Shown piece after piece: positions 7,746 through 12,165 of a DNA stretch of 12,165 bases. The stretch covers positions 1-12,165 of the forward strand of contig JAFAMK010000277.1 in the NCBI GenBank assembly GCA_019233415.1. Direction: 5' to 3'. Each line of letters begins with the position of its first letter. Position 1 is the first letter of the stretch. Under the pieces are notes generated by a model. The model made no database searches. It saw only the letters and a list, made by a program, of their open reading frames with translations, and had not been told where the DNA came from. The position numbers and the translations under genes were made by a program. This stretch comes from Vulcanimicrobiota bacterium. Lineage in GTDB: Bacteria; Vulcanimicrobiota; Vulcanimicrobiia; Vulcanimicrobiales; Vulcanimicrobiaceae.

Positions 7746-7855
7746 CGCGCGAACAGGATCCAGAAGCGCATCCCGCTCGCGTGCGGCGCGGCGGGGGCGG
7801 GCGTGGTGAAGGTGCGGCGCGCGCGCTTGCGCGCGGTCAAGATGAAGCTCAGCAT
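7742..7855 (-). CDS. 37-residue leader ORF coupled to the transporter gene
   Basis: ATG with GGAG 7 nt upstream; the stop overlaps the transporter start as ATGA. The peptide opens hydrophobic (MLSFILTA), has a basic run (RKRARR), then TPAPAAP, and ends MRFWILFAR. It begins 4 nt after the stop of the upstream 33-codon ORF. The transporter has no strong ribosome site, so reading of this ORF probably sets transporter translation. Whether the peptide itself has a job (small membrane-associated protein) is unknown. Confidence 0.65.
   Translation of the reverse strand: MLSFILTARKRARRTFTTPAPAAPHASGMRFWILFAR
7822..7835 (-). other. RNA hairpin inside leader ORF 2
   Basis: Stem CGCGC / GCGCG capped by GCAA, a GNRA-type tetraloop. 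It lies in the basic part of the 37-codon ORF and must be opened by ribosomes. Short stem, so the role is uncertain. Confidence 0.4.
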
Positions 7856-7859
7856 GACG

Positions 7860-7961
7860 CTACTCCGTGGTGGGTGTCGCGTCATCAAGGACGACGCGCG
7901 TAGTGATGTGCCGCCCCGTACTGGGCGGTGGATTGCCGGTGGGACTACTGCCGCCGTCCAT
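7860..7961 (-). CDS. 33-residue leader ORF with polyproline motif downstream of the M-box
   Basis: The first ORF after the riboswitch terminator. ATG is preceded by a purine-rich ribosome site (GAGGAGGTGAGG, 7980-7969), with GAGG ending 7 nt before the start. The peptide has Asp at position 2 and carries PTGNPPPS (7-14), then TTRVVLDDATPTTE. Pro and acidic residues early in a nascent chain stall or destabilise ribosomes at low Mg2+ in the enterobacterial MgtL leader. The same might hold here, but this is inference. It overlaps a strong hairpin near its 3' end. It is too short to be proved coding by composition; the ribosome site and position are the main support. Confidence 0.55.
   Translation of the reverse strand: MDGGSSPTGNPPPSTGRHITTRVVLDDATPTTE
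7878..7898 (-). other. RNA hairpin at the end of leader ORF 1, before the ribosome site of leader ORF 2
   Basis: Stem CGCGTCGTC / GATGACGCG (9 bp with one G-U pair) and a CTT loop, 11 nt upstream of the GGAG of the second leader ORF. A ribosome slowed on ORF 1 would keep it open or let it form, so it may link reading of ORF 1 to access to ORF 2. Confidence 0.45.
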
Positions 7962-7968
7962 CGCTGAA

Positions 7969-7980
7969 CCTCACCTCCTC
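7969..7980 (-). promoter_or_regulatory. Strong ribosome binding site of leader ORF 1
   Basis: GAGGAGGTGAGG, the best Shine-Dalgarno match in the operon, lies just after the terminator and a small hairpin. It marks translation entry at a 33-codon ORF rather than at the transporter, which argues that the leader ORFs are real. Confidence 0.6.
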
Positions 7981-7985
7981 TCGTG

Positions 7986-7999
7986 GCCCCGTGCGGGGC
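7986..7999 (-). other. Small hairpin between terminator and leader ORF 1
   Basis: GCCCC / GGGGC with loop GCAC, 5 nt before the purine-rich ribosome site and directly after the U-rich tract. It may stabilise the 5' end of read-through RNA or insulate the ribosome site from the terminator. Confidence 0.35.
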
Positions 8000-8000
8000 G

Positions 8001-8039
8001 AAAACGAAAAACCGCCGGATCGCTCGCGATCTCGACGGT
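8001..8039 (-). terminator. Intrinsic terminator of the Mg2+ riboswitch
   Basis: Outer stem ACCGTCG / CGGCGGT (7 bp, one G-U), a single bulged A, inner stem GATCG / CGATC and a CGAG loop, followed by TTTTTCGTTTT. This is the classic hairpin plus U-tract, placed 50 nt after the M-box core and before any ORF. It should stop transcription when Mg2+ is plentiful. Confidence 0.85.
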
Positions 8040-8087
8040 CGAAACAGCCGCGCAGGCGTCGGCCTGCGCATACTCCTCAACGTCGAG
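8031..8087 (-). promoter_or_regulatory. Candidate antiterminator of the M-box expression platform
   Basis: CTCGACG (8087-8081) is a perfect 7-nt complement of CGTCGAG (8037-8031), which is the 5' arm of the terminator. Between them a perfect 8-bp hairpin GCGCAGGC / GCCTGCGC with a CGAC loop (8069-8050) brings the two arms together. The upstream arm sits right beside CCGAA (8094-8090), which can pair with TTCGG (8250-8246) to close the riboswitch. Closing of P1 and antiterminator formation could therefore compete. Pairings are seen; the switching mechanism is inferred. Confidence 0.6.
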
Positions 8088-8089
8088 GG

Positions 8090-8250
8090 TTCGGCACCGC
8101 GCGCCGTAGAGCCGAGCTTGTTAGGCTCGCCTCAGCCGCGTTAGATCCCGCCTTGATTCGGCGGGGCCTGGTCACCCATTGGCGTCTCTCGACGTTTCCG
8201 GGCAGCGGCTTGTTGTCACGCGGACGCCTCGCCTAACGAGGATGTCCGAA
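8090..8250 (-). promoter_or_regulatory. M-box (ykoK leader) Mg2+ riboswitch
   Basis: The aptamer shows the conserved parts in order on the - strand. CGTTAGGCGAGGC starts at 8238. GCTGCCCGGAAACGTC (8206-8191), the small hairpin CGTC-GAGA-GACG and GCCAATGGGT (to 8175) closely match the Bacillus mgtE M-box core. Then come the variable arm CCCGCC / GGCGGG (8165-8147), a GAGC / GCTC hairpin (8128-8114) and the closing GCTCTACGG (8113-8105). TTCGG / CCGAA can close the base. M-boxes fold when Mg2+ is bound and shut off Mg2+ uptake genes. The expression platform downstream is a terminator, and the genes controlled are an NrmT-like transporter, MgtC and an outer-membrane barrel. The aptamer identity is very secure; exact ends are approximate. 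Confidence 0.95.
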
Positions 8251-8253
8251 GCA

Positions 8254-8273
8254 ATCGTACACCCGCGTGTCAA
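8254..8273 (-). promoter_or_regulatory. Possible promoter of the magnesium operon
   Basis: A perfect TTGACA lies at 8273-8268, just upstream of the M-box. TACGAT at 8259-8254 is the best -10-like hexamer, but it is only 8 nt from TTGACA, too close for a standard pair. At 17-nt spacing from TTGACA the hexamer is TTCGGA, which is poor. A promoter must lie between the transglutaminase stop (8323) and about 8245; the exact elements are unsure. Confidence 0.35.
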
Positions 8274-8294
8274 CCCCGCTGACGACTTCGGTCT

Positions 8295-8323
8295 GGCTAA
8301 TTCGAATTCGGCAAGGCTAATTC
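8295..8323. repeat. Pair of 9-bp direct repeats, candidate operator upstream of the M-box
   Basis: GGCTAATTC occurs at 8295-8303 and 8315-8323, 20 bp apart (about two helical turns), with the palindrome AATTCGAATT (8299-8308) overlapping the first copy. This is an AT-rich island in very GC-rich DNA, reaching the transglutaminase stop codon and 22 bp upstream of TTGACA. Two same-side repeats suit binding of a regulator or an upstream promoter element. Confidence 0.4.
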
Positions 8324-9210
8324 TATTGCTGCTGCTGTTCGGCGAACGTGTGTGCCTGCTGCGCCGGCGAGAGGGCCTCGACGGCGACGTCGACCGACAT
8401 CGTGCTCGACGAGGGGCCGGTGTAGACGCCGCGGACCGGTGCGACGTCGCGGTAGTCGCGACCCGTTGCGACGCGCACGAACTGCTCGTCGATCCACGTA
8501 TCGTTCGTCGGGTCGATCCCGATCCAGCCGCGCGGGCCGAGATACGCTTCGGCCCAGGCGTGGGATGCCTCCGCGCCGAGCGTCTCGCCGGAACCCGAGT
8601 GGATGTAGCCGCTGACGTAGCGCGCCGGAATCCCCGCGCGCCGGCACAGCGCGATCAGCACGTGCGCGAAGTCCTGGCAGACGCCGCGCCGCAGCGCGAT
8701 CGACTCCTCGACCGTTGCGTGCACGCTCGTCGTCCCGCTCTCGTAGACGAATCCGTCGTGGATCGCCTGCGCGGCGGTGCGGAACCACGCCACCGCGTCG
8801 TCGCCGCGCCCGGGAATCCCGATCGACGAAAGCAGCGCATCGAGCTCCTCGCAGAAGCGCACGTAGCGGCTCTCGTGCACGTAGTCCCACAATTCGTCGA
8901 GGGCAGGATCGTCGTCGATCAGCTCGCGCGGGAGCGCCGCCGGCGCCGCCGCGGCGCCGCGCACGACGACGACCTGCGAGCGCGCGACGACCTCGAGCGT
9001 GTCGTGCTCGGGGAGGACCGCGAAGTGGTGCACGTCGTTCCCGTAGCGGTCGGCGTACGCGTACAGCCGCGCGCGCGGTGAGACGGACAGCTCGAAGCGC
9101 GTGCAGTATTGCGCCAGGTCGCTGCGCGGCTGCAGGTGCGCGATCGTGTGGCTCTCGTGCACGGGGACGGGATAGCGGTAGCGCGTGCGGTGCGCGATCG
9201 TGTAGCGCAT
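8323..9210 (-). CDS. Transglutaminase-like cysteine protease of the ATP-grasp/alpha-E cluster
   Basis: 295 residues. The N-terminal beta domain typical of bacterial transglutaminase-like proteins starts MRYTIAHRTRYRYPVPVHES. The catalytic core is at residues 155-240: Cys178 in RRGVCQDFAHVLIALCRRAG, His218 in ASHAWAEAYL and Asp233 in GWIGIDPTN, so the triad is complete. No signal peptide is seen. The ATG shares one base with the alpha-E gene stop (TGATG), which fixes the start; longer in-frame reading would be antisense-like Arg-rich sequence. It ends in a Gln-rich tail (EQQQQ). In this conserved trio the protein is predicted to cut or transfer peptide bonds made by the ATP-grasp partner. Its true substrate is unknown. 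Confidence 0.93.
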   Translation of the reverse strand: MRYTIAHRTRYRYPVPVHESHTIAHLQPRSDLAQYCTRFELSVSPRARLYAYADRYGNDVHHFAVLPEHDTLEVVARSQVVVVRGAAAAPAALPRELIDDDPALDELWDYVHESRYVRFCEELDALLSSIGIPGRGDDAVAWFRTAAQAIHDGFVYESGTTSVHATVEESIALRRGVCQDFAHVLIALCRRAGIPARYVSGYIHSGSGETLGAEASHAWAEAYLGPRGWIGIDPTNDTWIDEQFVRVATGRDYRDVAPVRGVYTGPSSSTMSVDVAVEALSPAQQAHTFAEQQQQ

Positions 9211-10124
9211 CAGCCGACCGGCACCCGCGGGAAGTACACCTCGGTGACCGCGCTGCCGAGGTCGTCGAGGCTGCGCGCGATGCGCGCCGCGAAATTCGCC
9301 GTCCCCTCGCGCGCGAGGTCGTTCGCGCCGGCGAAGTCGAGCGAGGCCGCGATTCGTCCCGACGTGCGTTCCGCGCCGTCGGCGAACGTCCCGACCGGCG
9401 CGCCGGAGAGCCGGTGCAGCGCGTGGTCGACCTCGTGCAGGCAGAAGCGCAGCGAGCGCGGGAACGTCGCGCTGAGCGCGAGGAACGCGAGCGCCTCGTT
9501 CGGCTCGAACGACTGCTGCCGCGCGCGCGCGAACGGACCGCTCGCGCAGCAGACTTCGAGCACCAGCTCCCACACGTGCGGGCCGGCGTCGGGTTCGATC
9601 TCGCGCAGCACGCGCGCCGTCATCGCCGCGCGTTCGAGGAAACGCCCCAGGCGCAAGAACTCCCAAGCGTCGTCGTGCGCGAGCGTCGCGTCGCAGAGGC
9701 CGCCGAACGCCTGCGCGGTGTCGCGGATGCTGCGCAGGAAGGTCGAGGCGCCGTCCGGCCCGACCGCGCGCGGCGAATGTGCCTCGACGAAAAGGTAGAG
9801 CCCGTTGATGCACTCCCAGACCTCGGTCGTCAGCTCGGCGCGCACGCCGATCGCGTTGCGGCGGGCGATCCGCACGCAGGCGGCGATCGAGAGCTGCGTC
9901 TCGACGCCGAAGACGATGTGCTCGACCGCGCTCGCGCGGTCGACGCGGCGGTCGAACGGCGGCTCGATCCCGGCGACGCCGAACGCCGAGCGCCAGCGAC
10001 GGTCGGCGTCGACCGCGCGGTCGACCGAGCGCGTCGCGGTGACGTCGATCAAACGCGCGAGGTCCTCGGCGCGCTCGACGTTGCGCGCGGTCCAGAACAG
10101 CGACTCGGCGACGCGGCTCAGCAT
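9210..10124 (-). CDS. Alpha-E domain protein (DUF403)
   Basis: 304 residues, close to the family's usual length. Starts MLSRVAESLFWTARNVERAE, the family signature, followed by IARRNAIGVRAELTTEVWE (86-104), LRLGRFLERAAMTARVL (157-173) and FLALSATFPRSLRFCL (214-229). It is nearly all helical and has no signal peptide or membrane helix. The family is always found next to the circularly permuted ATP-grasp and transglutaminase-like genes, as here, and comparative genomics has linked the trio to synthesis or modification of a peptide; no enzyme activity is established for alpha-E itself. It is joined to both neighbours by TGATG one-base overlaps. Confidence 0.95.
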   Translation of the reverse strand: MLSRVAESLFWTARNVERAEDLARLIDVTATRSVDRAVDADRRWRSAFGVAGIEPPFDRRVDRASAVEHIVFGVETQLSIAACVRIARRNAIGVRAELTTEVWECINGLYLFVEAHSPRAVGPDGASTFLRSIRDTAQAFGGLCDATLAHDDAWEFLRLGRFLERAAMTARVLREIEPDAGPHVWELVLEVCCASGPFARARQQSFEPNEALAFLALSATFPRSLRFCLHEVDHALHRLSGAPVGTFADGAERTSGRIAASLDFAGANDLAREGTANFAARIARSLDDLGSAVTEVYFPRVPVG

Positions 10125-11566
10125 CAGTCGGCCAGCACCCAGGTGTCCTTCGACCCGCCGCCCTGCGAGGAGTTCACCACCAGCGAGCCCTCGCGCAGCG
10201 CGACGCGCGTCAGCGCCGCCGGCGGGACGTCGACGTGGTCCCCGACCAGCAGCGCGAACGGCCGCAGGTCGATGTGGCGCGGGGCGAGCCCGTCCTCGAC
10301 GACGGTCGGGTGCGCGGAGAGCGTCACGACCGGCTGCGCGATGAACTCGCGCGGCCGCGCGCGGATCGCGTCGGCGAACGCCGCGCGCTCGGCGGTCGTG
10401 CTCGCCGGCCCCATCAGCATCCCGTAGCCGCCCGACGCCGTCGTGCGCTTCACGACCAGCTCCGGCAGGCGCGCCAGCACGTGCGCCCGCTGGACGTCGT
10501 CCGAGCAGTCGAACGTCGGGACGTTCTGCAGCGCCGGCTCCTCCCCCAGGTAGTAGCGTATCATCGCGGGGACGTACGGATAGACGGCCTTGTCGTCGGC
10601 GACGCCGGTCCCGATCGCGTTCGCCAGCGTCACGTTCCCGGCACGGTACGCGTTGAAGATGCCGGCGGCACCGAGCGTCGAGTCGGCCCGGAAATAGAGC
10701 GGGTCCATGAAGTCGTCGTCGACGCGCCGGTAGAGCACGTCGATGCGCTGCGGCCCGCGCGTCGTCTTCGCGTACACGACGTTGTCGCGCACGAACAGGT
10801 CGTTCCCCTCGACGAGCTCGACGCCCATCCGTCGCGCGAGCAGCGTGTGCTCGAAGTACGCACTGTTGTGGATGCCCGGCGTCAGCAGCGCGATCGTCGG
10901 TTCGGTGACCTGCGGCGGCGCGGCGGCGAGCAGCGCGTCGCGCAACCGCAGCGGGTAGTCGTCGACCGGCCGCGGGTCGTACCCGTCGAAGAGGCGCGGG
11001 AACGCGCGCTTCAGCACGTCGCGGTTCTCCAGCACGTACGAGATGCCGGAGGGCGTGCGCGCGTTGTCTTCGAGCACGAGGAACGCGCCGTCGGCATCGC
11101 GGATCAGGTCGATCCCCGAGACGTGGACGTAGACGTCGCGCGGCGGGCGCACCCCGATCGCCTCGCGCTCGTAGTGCGGCGAGGAGAAGACCAGCTCGCG
11201 CGGGACGACGCGGTCGCGCAGGATGCGGCCTTCGCCGTAGACGTCGAGCAGGAACGCGTTGAGCGCGCGCACGCGCTGCGCGACGCCGCGCGCGATGCGG
11301 TCCCAGTCGTGCGCCGCGATGATCCGCGGGATCAGGTCGAACGGCAGGATGCGCTCGGTCCCGCGCGCGTCGGCGTAGACGGTGAACGTCACGCCGCGCT
11401 GGAGCAGGACCGTGTTGACCGTCGTGACGCGGTGGCGGAAGTCGGCCCAGCTGATCCCGTCGAGCGTCGCCGCGAGCGCCGCGTAGTGCGCGCGCGGGCG
11501 TCCGAGGGCGTCGGCGAACTCGTCGTAGGCGGGAGCGGGGGCGTAGCGGTCGAGGATCGATCGCAT
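10124..11566 (-). CDS. Circularly permuted ATP-grasp enzyme (DUF404/DUF407 type), probable amide ligase
   Basis: 480 residues, full length for the family. Motifs are in order: HVSGIDLIRDADGAFLVLED (148-167) with NARTPSGISYVLENR (168-182), TPGIHNSAYFEH (229-240), RRVDDDFMDPLYFRADS (280-296), VVKRTTASGGYGML (371-384, a nucleotide-binding loop), RHIDLRPFALL (430-440), and NSSQGGGSKDTWVL (465-478) at the C-terminus. Such enzymes join a carboxylate to an amine using ATP. With the alpha-E and transglutaminase-like genes just downstream, this one is the likely first step of a peptide-modifying or peptide-making pathway with unknown substrates. The start ATG has no well-spaced ribosome site and lies next to a strong hairpin, so translation may be controlled or coupled. 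Confidence 0.95.
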   Translation of the reverse strand: MRSILDRYAPAPAYDEFADALGRPRAHYAALAATLDGISWADFRHRVTTVNTVLLQRGVTFTVYADARGTERILPFDLIPRIIAAHDWDRIARGVAQRVRALNAFLLDVYGEGRILRDRVVPRELVFSSPHYEREAIGVRPPRDVYVHVSGIDLIRDADGAFLVLEDNARTPSGISYVLENRDVLKRAFPRLFDGYDPRPVDDYPLRLRDALLAAAPPQVTEPTIALLTPGIHNSAYFEHTLLARRMGVELVEGNDLFVRDNVVYAKTTRGPQRIDVLYRRVDDDFMDPLYFRADSTLGAAGIFNAYRAGNVTLANAIGTGVADDKAVYPYVPAMIRYYLGEEPALQNVPTFDCSDDVQRAHVLARLPELVVKRTTASGGYGMLMGPASTTAERAAFADAIRARPREFIAQPVVTLSAHPTVVEDGLAPRHIDLRPFALLVGDHVDVPPAALTRVALREGSLVVNSSQGGGSKDTWVLAD

Positions 11567-11567
11567 C

Positions 11568-11591
11568 CCCCGCGGTTCCGCCCCCGCGGGG
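11568..11591 (-). promoter_or_regulatory. Hairpin immediately upstream of the ATP-grasp start codon
   Basis: Perfect 8-bp inverted repeat CCCCGCGG / CCGCGGGG with loop GGGCGGAA, ending 1 base before the ATG. The only Shine-Dalgarno-like bases (GGCGGA) are in the loop. It would hide or present the ribosome site and so could restrain translation of the trio. Chance GC-rich repeats are common here, so function is unproved. Confidence 0.45.
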
Positions 11592-11596
11592 CTACT

Positions 11597-11618
11597 CCGT
11601 TCGCCTTAAGGCCAACGG
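11597..11618. promoter_or_regulatory. 22-bp dyad in the gap before the ATP-grasp operon
   Basis: CCGTT-n-GCCTTAAGGC-n-AACGG: a 10-bp perfect palindrome flanked by 5-bp inverted arms, with one symmetric mismatch on each side. It lies 3 bases after the RND stop and 30 bases before the ATP-grasp ATG. Its symmetry suits a dimeric repressor. As RNA it could also be a hairpin ending the RND transcript, but no U-run follows. Confidence 0.45.
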
Positions 11619-11621
11619 GTT

Positions 11622-12165
11622 CTAACGCGCCGCTGGTGCGGTTGCTGGCTCGGCCATGGGCTGGCCGTCGTTGCGGGGGGTGCGGCGGAAGGATGGGGGC
11701 TTGGGCGTGAAGCGCGGCTCAACGTGGCGCGCGACCCAGAGGTAGAGCGTCGGGACGACGACGAGCGAGAGCAGCGTCGAGGTGACGAGGCCGCCGATCA
11801 CGACGGTGCCGAGCGGGGCCTGCGTCTCGGAGCCGGCCTCGATGCCGATCGCGATCGGGAGCATGCCGCCGAGTGTGGCGAGCGTCGTCATCAGGATCGG
11901 CCGCAGGCGCATCGGACCGGCGTGCATCAGCGCCTCGCGCGGGTCGTAGCCCTCGTCGCGGCGCAGCTGCTTCGTGAACTCCACGACCAGAATCGCGTTC
12001 TTCACCGCGATGCCGACCAGCATCAGCGAGCCGATGAACGCGGTGAGGCCGAACGCGCGGTGCGTGATCCAGAGCGCGCCGACGATCCCGATCAGCGCGA
12101 ACGGAACCGACATCATGATGACCAGCGGGTCGAGGAACGACTCGAACTGCGAGGCCAGCAGCATG
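11622..12165 (-). CDS. RND efflux permease, C-terminal end; 5' partial
   Basis: About 180 residues visible; the gene continues past the right edge. The start seen in the window is only an internal Met. Transmembrane blocks and motifs are those of the RND C-terminal half: FLDPLVIMMSVPFALIGIVG, the TM11 segment GIAVKNAILVVEFTKQLRR, MRLRPILMTTLATLGGMLPI and VVPTLYLWVARHVEP, then a soluble tail of about 35 residues rich in Pro and Arg. It resembles the left-edge pump only at the conserved motifs, so it is a separate pump. No partner genes are visible. Only 55 nt separate its stop from the ATP-grasp trio, filled by the dyad and hairpin. Confidence 0.93.
   Translation of the reverse strand, partial: MLLASQFESFLDPLVIMMSVPFALIGIVGALWITHRAFGLTAFIGSLMLVGIAVKNAILVVEFTKQLRRDEGYDPREALMHAGPMRLRPILMTTLATLGGMLPIAIGIEAGSETQAPLGTVVIGGLVTSTLLSLVVVPTLYLWVARHVEPRFTPKPPSFRRTPRNDGQPMAEPATAPAAR

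Noticed and set aside
7742..8080. A 112-codon open frame on the - strand from TTG 8080 that would include leader ORF 2.
   Set aside because: It runs straight through the terminator hairpin and U-tract and has no spaced ribosome site. Its N-terminal part is Arg-rich in the manner of non-coding frames. Only the portion after ATG 7855 has its own ribosome site.
8090..8250. A yybP-ykoY manganese riboswitch, as would suit a Mn2+ NRAMP transporter.
   Set aside because: The sequence matches the M-box core instead, including the GACGCCAATGGGT block and the closing CTCTACG.
10235..11710. A 491-codon open frame on the + strand.
   Set aside because: It is antisense to the ATP-grasp gene, is Arg/Val/Asp-rich without motifs, and reaches into the unrelated RND tail.
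11622..11720. A tail stretch PPSFRRTPRNDG in the right-hand pump that resembles translated dispersed repeats.
   Set aside because: Only one copy is visible in the window, so a repeat family cannot be supported from this sequence.
188..11950. Similar RND C-termini in inverted orientation at the two window ends, as a possible recombining repeat.
   Set aside because: They match only at conserved motifs such as RLRPILMTT; the surrounding sequence and tails differ. They are two separate pumps.
1..12165. CRISPR arrays, tRNA or rRNA genes, insertion sequences and phage genes.
   Set aside because: No regularly spaced repeats, transposase motifs or RNA gene signatures were seen.

Overview
The window is very GC-rich and carries the envelope genes of a two-membrane (Gram-negative type) bacterium: RND pumps, a TolC-type channel, a periplasmic adaptor and an outer-membrane barrel. 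GC-rich alanine codons, Ser/Pro-rich secreted linkers and the gene mix would suit an uncultivated soil-type lineage such as Eremiobacterota/Vulcanimicrobiota or a relative, but that placement is inference; no rRNA or tRNA is present.

Left block (+ strand, 2-3672): the C-terminal end of an RND efflux permease runs in one open frame, through a signal-peptide-like segment, into a complete TolC-family channel. It is followed with a 4-nt ATGA overlap by the RND membrane fusion protein, then a small secreted protein of unknown function. This block faces the next one, with a single base between the two stop codons.

Central block (- strand, 8325 down to 3674) is the most interesting part. It reads as a magnesium-acquisition operon. 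An M-box (ykoK-type) Mg2+ riboswitch is followed by an intrinsic terminator with a candidate antiterminator. Next come two small leader ORFs of 33 and 37 codons. Then follow an NRAMP-related transporter with the divergent DNDAGA / IAPW motifs expected of the NrmT magnesium branch, a short MgtC-family membrane protein, and a 664-residue outer-membrane beta-barrel with a Ser/Pro linker. The second leader ORF and the three large genes are chained by 4-nt start/stop overlaps (ATGA, ATGA, GTGA), so they are probably translated together. The proposed unit supplies a channel in the outer membrane, a transporter in the inner membrane and a modulator, under direct Mg2+ sensing by RNA.

Right block (- strand, 11566 down to 8323): the conserved trio of circularly permuted ATP-grasp enzyme, alpha-E protein (DUF403) and transglutaminase-like Cys protease, chained by 1-nt TGATG overlaps. 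Upstream of it lie a start-proximal hairpin and a 22-bp dyad. The window ends inside the C-terminus of a second RND permease on the - strand (11622-12165).
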